Part shown: in pieces, positions 1 through 5,809 of the stretch | Layout: each line of letters starts with the position of its first letter | Numbering within the stretch: position 1 is the stretch's first letter | Source: an uncultured delta proteobacterium | Lineage (GTDB): Bacteria; Desulfobacterota; WTBG01; CAIYCZ01 | DNA: 9,113 nucleotides | Direction of reading: 5' to 3' | NCBI GenBank assembly: GCA_903924805.1 | Contig: CAIYCZ010000447.1 | Location: forward strand, 1-9,113 | Program-made: the position numbers and the translations under genes | Notes under the pieces: model-generated | What the model was told of the DNA's origin: nothing | Seen by the model: only the letters and a program-made list of their open reading frames with translations | The model's database searches: none

Positions 1-69
1 CCTTTCATCATCGGCGACAAAAAATCTCAGAATGACATTAGCATCAATGATTTTTTTGGGCAATTTCAT
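1..69 (-). CDS. PIN-domain (VapC-like) toxin, N-terminal 23 codons only
   Basis: The 5' end of a gene that leaves the window at position 1. The 23 visible codons carry the first beta strand of a PIN domain, IIDANVILRFF (residues 7-17). Asp9 is the expected first metal-binding acidic residue, and the Ala-Asp-Asp turn follows at 19-21. PIN toxins of type II systems are Mg-dependent ribonucleases that cleave tRNA, rRNA or mRNA and are held inactive by their antitoxin. The start overlaps the end of the AbrB-type antitoxin gene by 26 bp, which is typical of coupled toxin-antitoxin translation. A weak AGGA lies about 10 nt upstream. The remaining catalytic acids lie outside the window, so activity cannot be judged. 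Family assignment rests on this short segment plus the neighbour. Confidence 0.8.
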   Translation of the reverse strand, partial: MKLPKKIIDANVILRFFVADDER

Positions 70-304
70 GAGCAACCATTCCTGTGGCCTGGTCTATAGC
101 CTTTTTGATATCAACCTTCTTTTTCCCGGTGCCATACTTCCTGAAGCAGCCGGCAATTTCCCGCACTGACACGTCGGGCTTTTTAAGGACGCCTTCCTTA
201 TCCCGGACATCTATCTCAACAAGGTCTTTAACCTTCAGTTTTTCTCGCAGCTTTTTAGGCAGGGTTACCTGGCCTTTGGGTGAAACTTTCAGAACGTACA
301 TCAT
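44..304 (-). CDS. AbrB/MazE-type (SpoVT-AbrB domain) antitoxin
   Basis: An 86-residue protein. Residues 4-45 form a swapped-hairpin AbrB DNA-binding domain: VSPKGQVTLPKKLREKLKVK is the classic signature (a Lys-Gly-Gln-Val-Thr turn, then the LP-x-x-LR-x-x-L helix). The charged C-terminal part, with the helix around residues 64-82 (IKKAID...VAHEIAQ), is the usual toxin-binding tail. The antitoxin would neutralise the PIN toxin encoded immediately downstream and, with it, repress the operon. Two ATG codons are adjacent (304 and 301). GGAG at 313-316, 8 nt upstream of the first, supports either. A strong sigma70-like promoter lies just upstream, embedded in a 17-bp tandem repeat, so the pair is probably transcribed and autoregulated apart from the large operon before it. 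The family is clear; the exact toxin partner subclass is not. Confidence 0.88.
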   Translation of the reverse strand: MMYVLKVSPKGQVTLPKKLREKLKVKDLVEIDVRDKEGVLKKPDVSVREIAGCFRKYGTGKKKVDIKKAIDQATGMVAHEIAQKNH

Positions 305-309
305 AGGTT

Positions 310-343
310 ATACTCCGATAATAGTTATACTTTTATAATAGTT
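310..343. repeat. 17-bp tandem direct repeat, probable antitoxin operator
   Basis: Two adjacent 17-bp units (310-326 and 327-343) differ at only three contiguous bases: CCG in one, TTT in the other. They span the -10 element and the ribosome binding site of the antitoxin gene. The pair is flanked by GGTTA (306-310) and TAACC (344-348), giving an outer inverted repeat. Repeated sites over the promoter are where AbrB-type antitoxins usually bind their own operons; that role is inferred here. Confidence 0.6.
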
Positions 344-363
344 TAACCATTCACAAATGTCAA
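335..363 (-). promoter_or_regulatory. sigma70-like promoter of the toxin-antitoxin operon
   Basis: On the minus strand, TTGACA (358-363) is a perfect -35 element. It is separated by exactly 17 bp from TATTAT (335-340), a 5-of-6 match to the -10 consensus. Transcription would begin about 25 nt before the antitoxin ATG. It lies in the gap after rlmB, so the toxin-antitoxin pair need not depend on the upstream operon. Confidence 0.72.
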
Positions 364-400
364 GATATTTACATTCTCAGACATTATAACGTTACAGCAA

Positions 401-1156
401 TCATGCGTTTTTATTATCCTTCATATGGTTTCTCTGCCGCATAATTTCAAAGAGCATAACCGCGCCTGCTACACCGGCATTGAGCGAGTCAAGCTCGCCC
501 TGCATGGGAATAGAAATAGAGAAATCGCATTTTTTTGCAACAAGCTGCCGCATGCCCCTTGCCTCGCCGCCGATAACCAGCGCCATATCCAGATTAAAGT
601 CAAACTCATAGAGACCTTTTGCAGCCCGTGGAGCAGTACCAGCAATCCACACCCCTTCATTTTTCAGCAGATCAATGGTTGCTGCGATATTGACCACCCG
701 GCACAGGGGGATATGTTCCACCGCTCCGGAAGAAGCCTTTGCCACAGAGCCGGTTATCGCAGCAGAACGGTCCTTGGGAAATATGACCCCGGTTGCCCCG
801 CAGCAGTATGCCGTACGGATAAGAGAACCAAAATTCTGGGGGTCCTGGATGGAATCAAGAATGAGGAATAGTGCTTTTTCGCCCTGCTGTTTCCAGCGGC
901 TGACCAGGGATTCAAAGGGGAAAAGAGCAACCGGCTCGACTTCAGCCGCAACGCCCTGATGCTGTTCTGACCTGCACAACTGGAATAATTCTTGCGGCGC
1001 TATGACAGAGGTGGGTATACGTGCTGCACGGGCTAACGCTACAATCTGCTTGAAATCATCTCCACCGCTTTCCCGTGCGGCAAACAGGCGGTGAAATGAA
1101 CGGGGACGCTTTTTCAGCGCCTCAAGTACCGGGTGAATGCCATAAATGATATTCAT
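401..1156 (-). CDS. rlmB: 23S rRNA 2'-O-ribose methyltransferase, RlmB/TrmH family (SPOUT)
   Basis: A 251-residue protein of normal length for RlmB, which methylates the 2'-OH of G2251 in the 23S rRNA P loop using AdoMet. Residues 1-75 are the small substrate-binding domain (YGIHPVLEAL at 5-14). The SPOUT domain fills residues 95-242 with its three knot motifs: DSIQDPQNFGSLIRTA (101-116, with Asn108 and Arg114), IGGEARGM (195-202), and ISIPMQGELDSLNAGVAGA (214-232). TrmH-family paralogues are possible, but the N-terminal domain favours RlmB. The ATG gives the usual N-terminus, yet no Shine-Dalgarno sequence precedes it; the leader is pyrimidine-rich and contains heptad repeats shared with the pyrF 3' end. 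It is the last gene of the long minus-strand block, and no clear terminator follows it. Confidence 0.93.
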   Translation of the reverse strand: MNIIYGIHPVLEALKKRPRSFHRLFAARESGGDDFKQIVALARAARIPTSVIAPQELFQLCRSEQHQGVAAEVEPVALFPFESLVSRWKQQGEKALFLILDSIQDPQNFGSLIRTAYCCGATGVIFPKDRSAAITGSVAKASSGAVEHIPLCRVVNIAATIDLLKNEGVWIAGTAPRAAKGLYEFDFNLDMALVIGGEARGMRQLVAKKCDFSISIPMQGELDSLNAGVAGAVMLFEIMRQRNHMKDNKNA

Positions 1157-1163
1157 AGAAAAA

Positions 1164-1248
1164 AGAAGACAGCGTACAGAAAACAGATAAAAGACTAAAA
1201 ATTTTTTTGTTTCTTGGTCTGTTATCTGTTGTCTGTGTTCTGTTGTCT
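1164..1248. repeat. large imperfect palindrome at the pyrF-rlmB junction
   Basis: Arms 1164-1195 and 1217-1248 are complementary at 25 of 32 positions. The core ACAGATAA (1183-1190) pairs perfectly with TTATCTGT (1222-1229). The 21-nt loop contains A5T7. Both arms are made of heptads with an ACAG core (on the plus strand, ACAG on the left and CTGT on the right). The structure covers the pyrF stop codon and the entire leader of rlmB. It lacks a GC-rich stem followed by a T-run, so it is not a standard terminator. Confidence 0.6.
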
Positions 1249-1252
1249 GTGT
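1218..1252. repeat. five-copy 7-bp tandem repeat (TCTGTKN)
   Basis: Read on the plus strand the units are TCTGTTA, TCTGTTG, TCTGTGT, TCTGTTG, TCTGTGT, so 1226-1239 and 1240-1253 are identical 14-mers. The array encodes the last residues of PyrF and supplies its TAA stop (1222-1224). Degenerate copies in opposite orientation (ACAG core) lie at 1167-1194. Confidence 0.85.
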
Positions 1253-1965
1253 TCTATCTCTTTTACAATCTCTCTTACTGCCAGCAGCGGGTCAGGCGCC
1301 TTTATAACCGGCCGGCCGATAACAATGTAGTCTGCACCTTTCTGCAGTGCCTCGCCGGGAGTAAGAACCCGCTTCTGATCGTCTGCTTTAGCTGTTCCGG
1401 GCCTGACACCCGGAGTCACTACCAGGAAATCCGCACCACATGCCTTTTTTATAGTCTCTATCTCCCGGGGTGACGCTACCACGCCATCTACGCCCGCGCT
1501 CCGGGAGAGTCGTGCCAGGCGGAGCACCTGCTCATCAACGCTTGCATTAACCCCTGTTGCTGATAAATCTTCTCCGCTCAGGCTTGTTAACACCGTTACC
1601 GCAAGGACCATCGGCCTTCGCATGTCAGCGGCCTGTGCTTTCTTGTGTACCGCATCAACCGTCTGCTTCATCATCTCAAATCCGCCCAGGGCATGGACGT
1701 TAAACATGAACACGCCATGCCTCACCACCTCTTCTGCGGCGAGTGCCACGGTGTTTGGAATATCGTGAAATTTCAGGTCCAGAAATACATTGCCGCCCTG
1801 CTCGTGGATCATGGTGAGTACCTGAGGGCCATACCGGGTGAAGAGCTGTTTGCCTACCTTAAAGAGACCCACGTCATGCTTAAGAAGCGCCACGAGTTCC
1901 CGGGCCCTCTCTATGGAGTCTACATCAAGCGCAATGATAATTTTATTCTGCGGTCTGGCTGTCAT
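1222..1965 (-). CDS. pyrF: orotidine 5'-phosphate decarboxylase
   Basis: A 247-residue TIM-barrel enzyme that decarboxylates OMP to UMP, the last step of de novo pyrimidine synthesis. Visible hallmarks: ALDVD (12-16), FKVGKQLF (35-42), the catalytic DLKFHDIPNTV (63-73, with Asp63, Lys65 and Asp68), VTPGVRPG (183-190), and the phosphate-binding IGRPV (216-220, Arg218). This is the subfamily found in most bacteria, not the larger archaeal/mycobacterial type. Its ATG lies inside the 3' end of gmk (23-bp overlap). An in-frame stop sits three codons upstream and there is no good Shine-Dalgarno, so it probably relies on coupling to gmk translation. The last nine or so residues are read from a heptad repeat array and look like a repeat-derived tail, not part of the family fold. 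Confidence 0.96.
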   Translation of the reverse strand: MTARPQNKIIIALDVDSIERARELVALLKHDVGLFKVGKQLFTRYGPQVLTMIHEQGGNVFLDLKFHDIPNTVALAAEEVVRHGVFMFNVHALGGFEMMKQTVDAVHKKAQAADMRRPMVLAVTVLTSLSGEDLSATGVNASVDEQVLRLARLSRSAGVDGVVASPREIETIKKACGADFLVVTPGVRPGTAKADDQKRVLTPGEALQKGADYIVIGRPVIKAPDPLLAVREIVKEIEHRQQNTDNR

Positions 1966-2587
1966 TGGCCACTATTGAGGTAATAATCGGGTGATTCCTT
2001 GTGCAGCGCTCAGCACGGATAATTGCGGTCAAGTCAGAAACGGCATCAGCAAATTTATCATTTATCACAACATACTGGTACCAGGACATGGCTTCAATCT
2101 CTTGCTGGGCCCGTTTCAGCCGCTTGCTGATGCTTGACGGATCATCGGTGCCCCGCTCCGTAAGCCGCTTTTTCAGCTCTGCAAGGGATGGGGGGAGTAT
2201 CAGGATGGTGACACTGTCAGGGTACGCGCTGACCAGCTGCCGTGCTCCCCGCTCATCAATATCAAAGATAATATCGCATCCGCTGTCAAGCACCCGCTGG
2301 ATGGTTTCAGTTGAGGTACCGTAGCAGTTCCCGTATATTTCTGTCCACTCCGCCATGGTATGCTCGGCAAGATATCTCCTGAATTCTTCCCGGGAGACAA
2401 AGTAGTACTCCACGCCATTTTTCTCACCGGGCCGCGGCGGCCGGGTGGTATGGGAGATGGAAAAACACAGCTCCGGGACGGTTCGTGCGACCTCGCTGCA
2501 CAGGGAGGTTTTCCCTGTTCCCGAAGGAGCAGAAACAATGAAGAGGATAGTGTGTCGCTGTGCAGGTACGGTATTCTCCGTGTTCAT
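1943..2587 (-). CDS. gmk: guanylate kinase
   Basis: A 214-residue cytosolic kinase converting GMP to GDP with ATP. The P loop SAPSGTGKTSL is at 19-29. The GMP-binding segment SHTTRPPRPGEKNGVEYYFVS (45-65) carries the usual Arg, Tyr and Glu contacts. DIDERGARQ (109-117) replaces the more usual DIDVQGA, and the lid region RGTDDPSSISKRL (145-157) holds the catalytic arginines. Length is normal. yicC is upstream, the common bacterial order, but the intact remA often found between them is missing and only a 13-codon remnant-like frame is present, ending 3 nt before the gmk ATG. Downstream, rpoZ, often next to gmk, is replaced by pyrF, whose start overlaps the gmk end. Confidence 0.96.
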   Translation of the reverse strand: MNTENTVPAQRHTILFIVSAPSGTGKTSLCSEVARTVPELCFSISHTTRPPRPGEKNGVEYYFVSREEFRRYLAEHTMAEWTEIYGNCYGTSTETIQRVLDSGCDIIFDIDERGARQLVSAYPDSVTILILPPSLAELKKRLTERGTDDPSSISKRLKRAQQEIEAMSWYQYVVINDKFADAVSDLTAIIRAERCTRNHPIITSIVANDSQTAE

Positions 2588-2590
2588 TGT

Positions 2591-2632
2591 TTAAGAGTTT
2601 CCAAATACGCTATTGAGGAGTCTAAAGCTCAT
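2591..2632 (-). pseudogene. remA (DUF370)-like N-terminal remnant or leader ORF
   Basis: A 13-codon open frame, MSFRLLNSVFGNS, with a purine-rich AGGGGGG Shine-Dalgarno (2638-2644) 5 nt before its ATG. Its TAA ends 3 nt before the gmk start. In many bacteria remA (about 80-90 codons) lies exactly here between yicC and gmk, and RemA proteins begin with a sequence like M-x-x-K-L-I-N-I-G-F-G-N. The match at Leu-Leu-Asn and Phe-Gly-Asn, plus the position, suggests that most of remA was deleted and its start kept. The frame may now couple ribosomes into gmk. The peptide is short enough that chance similarity is possible. Confidence 0.5.
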
Positions 2633-2657
2633 GCATTCCCCCCTGCCTGCAAAATAG

Positions 2658-3536
2658 TTATAGAATGTTTTGCACCTGCTCCCGTATTTTTTCCAGTTCG
2701 TTTTTAATTAACACGACATTCAGTGAAATCGCTGCATCGCTTGCTTTTGACCCGACCGTATTCACTTCACGGTTAATTTCCTGGAGCAGAAAATCAAGCT
2801 TCCTCCCGGCCGGCTCTGAAGTATCAAGCCACTCGTCAAACTGCTTTAAATGGCTTTTTGCCCGGAGCAGCTCTTCGCTAATATCACTTTTATCAGCCAT
2901 GAGCGCTATCTCCTGGATCATCCGCGACTCGTCAACAGCAACCCCCTCGCACAATTTTTTAACCCGGTCCCGCACTGTCTGCTGGCGCTCTGCGAGCGAT
3001 CGGGGAAACAGCGACTCAACGGTATTGAGCACCTGTTTTATGGTGCCAAGCCGCGAGCGCAGATCGTTCACTGTTTCACGCCCCTCCGTTTCCTGCATGT
3101 GCTGGAGCGCTTCCACTGCCTGCACACAGGAAGCCCGCAGGGTTTCCCAGTCATTCTGGCTCTCATGGTTTTCTTTTTCCGGCGAGACAATATCCTTGAA
3201 GGCAAGTATGTTTGAAAGGCTGATGTCATCTGCAAGCGCAAGCTCTTTTTTTAACGTGCCCAGCAATCCGTACAGTGTTTTAGCAAGCGGGAGATTGATC
3301 GTAAGGTTGGAGGTGTCGTCCAGCGAATTTTCAAACTGCACCGTAACATCTATCTTTCCCCTCGGTGCATGGCTGCTGATAAGCTTTTTCAGGTCCGCTT
3401 CAAACAATGAAAACCGCCGGGGAAGCTTGAGTGTGATATCACAAAAACGGTGATTAACTGATTTTATTTCTGTGTTAATCTTTTTGCCTTCAAGCATCGC
3501 CTCGCCCCGCCCATAACCGGTCATGCTTTTTACCAT
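2658..3536 (-). CDS. yicC: YicC-family endoribonuclease
   Basis: A 292-residue protein, normal for the family. The N-terminal YicC domain shows SMTGYGRG (4-11) and EIKSVNHRF (23-31). The C-terminal DUF1732 domain ends with GRKLDFLLQEINREVNTVGS (244-263), where the acidic and basic residues are the conserved patch, followed by a helical tail (LIKNELEKIREQVQNI). E. coli YicC is a metal-dependent endoribonuclease linked to turnover of small RNAs such as RyhB; substrates here are unknown. The start is supported by GAGG (3543-3546), 6 nt before the ATG. The position upstream of gmk is the conserved one. It follows the DUF4416 gene by 28 bp, so the two are probably cotranscribed. Confidence 0.94.
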   Translation of the reverse strand: MVKSMTGYGRGEAMLEGKKINTEIKSVNHRFCDITLKLPRRFSLFEADLKKLISSHAPRGKIDVTVQFENSLDDTSNLTINLPLAKTLYGLLGTLKKELALADDISLSNILAFKDIVSPEKENHESQNDWETLRASCVQAVEALQHMQETEGRETVNDLRSRLGTIKQVLNTVESLFPRSLAERQQTVRDRVKKLCEGVAVDESRMIQEIALMADKSDISEELLRAKSHLKQFDEWLDTSEPAGRKLDFLLQEINREVNTVGSKASDAAISLNVVLIKNELEKIREQVQNIL

Positions 3537-3564
3537 TGTTTACCTCAGTGTGTCCCTCTCTCTG

Positions 3565-4158
3565 TTATGGCTTCCTGCAATCACCATCTGCGCTGTCCGG
3601 CGGAGATGGTGATTGAGCCGTATGCGGTGAAGTGCTGCGCAGCTGCTTGAGATAGCCGTCCCGTATGGTATTGAGGAGCTGTATCATTTCCGCAGACCCG
3701 TAATCAGGAAATGTCCATTCCAGCGCCCGAAAGGTCTGGGCGCGGAAGATGAGCGTCAGGTCTGCATAAACGCCATCCCGCAGATACGGCCGGTGGGCAA
3801 ATCCCTTGCAGGTTGCAAGTATTACATGAGACAGTGCAACATAGCCGGGGTCAATATTTATCCTGCGCCTTCCGCAGTCATCCGCAAAGGTATCTTCAAT
3901 GCTGTTGGTTGCACGCTTTATTGACGGCAGAAGATCCGGTGAAATCAGCTCTTGAAAACTGACCAGGTGACGGATGAGGCCGGCGCCCATCTCCGGTTCA
4001 TAGTACCGGGTATACTGAAAGGGAAGCGGCTCACTGGTGAAATCAACCGCACCAAACCGCTCAACAAGGCCCCCGCAGACCGGTTCAACAAGCGCACGTT
4101 CAGCAGTTAAAAGACTCACTATAAGTTTTACCGGCTGCGGAAGGAACGGCTTGCTCAC
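3565..4158 (-). CDS. DUF4416 family protein, function unknown
   Basis: A 197-residue soluble protein with no signal peptide or membrane segment. It matches the DUF4416 pattern: a short N-terminal strand (VKLIVSLLT, 10-18), TRYYEPEMGAGLIR (50-63), the conserved core GRRRINIDPGYVALSH (96-111), AHRPYLRDGVYADLTLIF (121-138), and TFPDY (149-153). The tail (175-197) is Ser/Pro-rich and probably disordered. The start is GTG at 4158, forming a GTGA overlap with the hldA stop, and no separate Shine-Dalgarno is visible, so its translation is likely coupled to hldA. That coupling hints at a shared process, perhaps envelope-related, but no reaction is known. DUF4416 is characteristic of Nitrospirota, deltaproteobacterial and related genomes. 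Family identification comes from recalled motifs and is fairly sure. Confidence 0.82.
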   Translation of the reverse strand: MSKPFLPQPVKLIVSLLTAERALVEPVCGGLVERFGAVDFTSEPLPFQYTRYYEPEMGAGLIRHLVSFQELISPDLLPSIKRATNSIEDTFADDCGRRRINIDPGYVALSHVILATCKGFAHRPYLRDGVYADLTLIFRAQTFRALEWTFPDYGSAEMIQLLNTIRDGYLKQLRSTSPHTAQSPSPPDSADGDCRKP

Positions 4159-5162
4159 AGAGCTGAAAACCTGTTGTTACGAATGTCTCTTTTTAACGAA
4201 TCAAGGTCTACCGTTGAGGTTCCACGGTGGCTGACGACAATTCCTGCCGCAATGTTGGCTATCCGTGCGGCTTCTTCCCAGGTGGCTCCGGCGGTTTTTG
4301 CCAGAAGAAGTGAGCTCATAACCGTATCCCCTGCCCCGGTAACATCATACACCTCAACCGCTGCAGTTTCTATGTGGACGGGATGGGCCTTTTTATCAAC
4401 CAGGGTCATCCCGTGCTCACCCCTTTTGAGCAGGACATATTCGCATTCAAGCGTCTTCAGAATGTAGCGTGCCGCAGCGAGAACATCCTCATGGGTATCA
4501 ATCTCATGACGGGCAAATGCCCGTGCCTCTTTTATGTTGGGAACGACGATGGTCACTTTTTTAAAATATTTGAAGTTACTGAACTTGGGGTCAACTGCCA
4601 CCAGAAGATGCCTTTTTACGGCATGGGAAATAATTTCCCTGAGCAATGGTTCGGTGATGAGGCCCTTTTCATAATCAGAGATGATAATGGCATCTATGGT
4701 GTCAAGCTTTCCTTTTATATACTCAATGATCTTCTGCCGGCTTGAGCGTGAAATCGGCGAACGGTCTTCCCGGTCCAGGCGGATGACCTGCTGATTGTGT
4801 GCGATGATCCTGGTTTTAACGATGGTCGGCCTGCCGGGCTCAATGATAATACCCCCTGTTTCAGCACCCCGGGCATGAAGCCCTTCCCTTATGCGTGTGC
4901 CGTTTGCATCGTCTCCCACAATGCCGCACAGAAAGACATCTTTCCCTCCCAGAGAAATGAGGTTATTAAACACATTGGCTGCACCACCCAGTCGCCTATC
5001 TGCCTCTTTATTAAACAGATTGACCACCGGTATCGGCGCTTCCGGCGATATACGATCAATAGAGCCTTCAACATATTCATCAAGCATTATATCGCCGATA
5101 ACCAGTATCCTGCCCCTGGGGAATTTATTCAGAATTGATAGAGCTCTTTTTTTATTCATCAT
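4155..5162 (-). CDS. hldA: D-glycero-beta-D-manno-heptose 7-phosphate kinase (RfaE1/HldA type, PfkB family)
   Basis: A 335-residue ribokinase-fold enzyme that phosphorylates heptose 7-phosphate at C1 in ADP-heptose synthesis for the LPS inner core. Evidence: GDIMLDEYVEGSIDRISPEAP (23-43) is the diagnostic RfaE N-terminal substrate-binding segment; RRLGGAANV (56-64) is the PfkB signature 1 region; ISDYEKGLIT (161-170) and DPK (191-193) follow; DVTGAGDT (273-280) is the anion-hole signature with catalytic base Asp279. It stops after the kinase domain, so the cytidylyl/adenylyltransferase half of bifunctional HldE is absent and must be a separate gene (HldC type) outside the window. Two ATG codons start the frame (5162, 5159) after a weak GGAA. 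The gene is followed by DUF4416 with a 4-bp overlap and preceded by apt after a 69-bp gap. Confidence 0.93.
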   Translation of the reverse strand: MMNKKRALSILNKFPRGRILVIGDIMLDEYVEGSIDRISPEAPIPVVNLFNKEADRRLGGAANVFNNLISLGGKDVFLCGIVGDDANGTRIREGLHARGAETGGIIIEPGRPTIVKTRIIAHNQQVIRLDREDRSPISRSSRQKIIEYIKGKLDTIDAIIISDYEKGLITEPLLREIISHAVKRHLLVAVDPKFSNFKYFKKVTIVVPNIKEARAFARHEIDTHEDVLAAARYILKTLECEYVLLKRGEHGMTLVDKKAHPVHIETAAVEVYDVTGAGDTVMSSLLLAKTAGATWEEAARIANIAAGIVVSHRGTSTVDLDSLKRDIRNNRFSAL

Positions 5163-5231
5163 CCAGTTCCGGGACGGATTCTTTTCTGAGCTGCTGTTTC
5201 TCTCATCCTCGCTGCCGGGAGTGCGGTGCCC

Positions 5232-5747
5232 TCAGTCATAGGTTACCATGGAAAACACGCTATATTTATCGAGGAGTTTTTCTCCCCGCAGGCCGGCAAG
5301 ATGAATAATAAAAGCACATTCCACAATGTCCCCGCCGGCTTTCTCCACCAGCTCGCAGGCAGCCTTCATGGTACCACCGGTTGCAAGCAGATCATCCACC
5401 AGCAGCACCCGGGAGCCTTTTTTAATTGCGTCTGTGTGCATTTCAACGCGGTCTGTTCCATACTCAAGGCTGTATTCAATAGAGAGCTTTTCTGCCGGCA
5501 GCTTTCCCGGTTTGCGGATGGGAATAAATCCCCGGTTAAGCCGGTGTGCGATAGCCCCGCCGATTATGAAGCCTCTTGATTCAATGCCGGCAACCGTGTC
5601 AAGCGCCCTCTCCTTATACCTCTTGACAAATTCATTTATGACGTAGGTAAAGCTTTCTGCATCTTTAAGCAGCGTGGTGATATCTCTGAAGAGAATGCCC
5701 TGTTTGGGGAAATCCGGAATGTTTCTTATTTTATCTTTTAAATTCAC
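5232..5747 (-). CDS. apt: adenine phosphoribosyltransferase
   Basis: A 171-residue type I phosphoribosyltransferase that joins adenine and PRPP to give AMP. The start of the family is recognisable (IPDFPKQGILFRDIT, 10-24). The flexible-loop region IRKPGKLPAE (77-86) and the PRPP-binding loop VLLVDDLLATGGT (114-126, two acidic residues plus the Thr-Gly-Gly-Thr phosphate loop) are intact. The start codon is GTG at 5747, chosen because AAAGGAG (5754-5760) stands 6 nt upstream and the protein then has the usual N-terminus. It follows mtnP by 62 bp in the same direction, so the adenine released by MtnP can be recaptured by the next gene product. Confidence 0.96.
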   Translation of the reverse strand: MNLKDKIRNIPDFPKQGILFRDITTLLKDAESFTYVINEFVKRYKERALDTVAGIESRGFIIGGAIAHRLNRGFIPIRKPGKLPAEKLSIEYSLEYGTDRVEMHTDAIKKGSRVLLVDDLLATGGTMKAACELVEKAGGDIVECAFIIHLAGLRGEKLLDKYSVFSMVTYD

Positions 5748-5753
5748 CCGATA

Positions 5754-5760
5754 CTCCTTT
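5754..5760 (-). promoter_or_regulatory. ribosome binding site fixing the GTG start of apt
   Basis: AAAGGAG on the minus strand, 6 nt before a GTG at 5747. No ATG at this place gives the family N-terminus, so this site decides the start. Confidence 0.8.
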
Positions 5761-5809
5761 CACTGCACGGTGGTTTTATGACTGATACAAACAGTACCCC
5801 GAGAATCTG

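Noticed and set aside
383..394. TATAAT on the minus strand next to the palindrome TAACGTTA after rlmB, as a promoter or terminator.
   Set aside because: No -35 element lies at the right distance, and the palindrome is AT-rich with no T-run, so neither role is supported.
2665..3453. A 262-codon plus-strand open frame opposite yicC.
   Set aside because: It is Ser/Arg-rich, resembles no family, and lies antisense to a clear yicC gene, so it is a shadow frame.
5163..5231. A hidden small gene or regulatory element in the 69-bp gap between apt and hldA.
   Set aside because: I saw no open frame with a ribosome site, no strong hairpin and no promoter pair.
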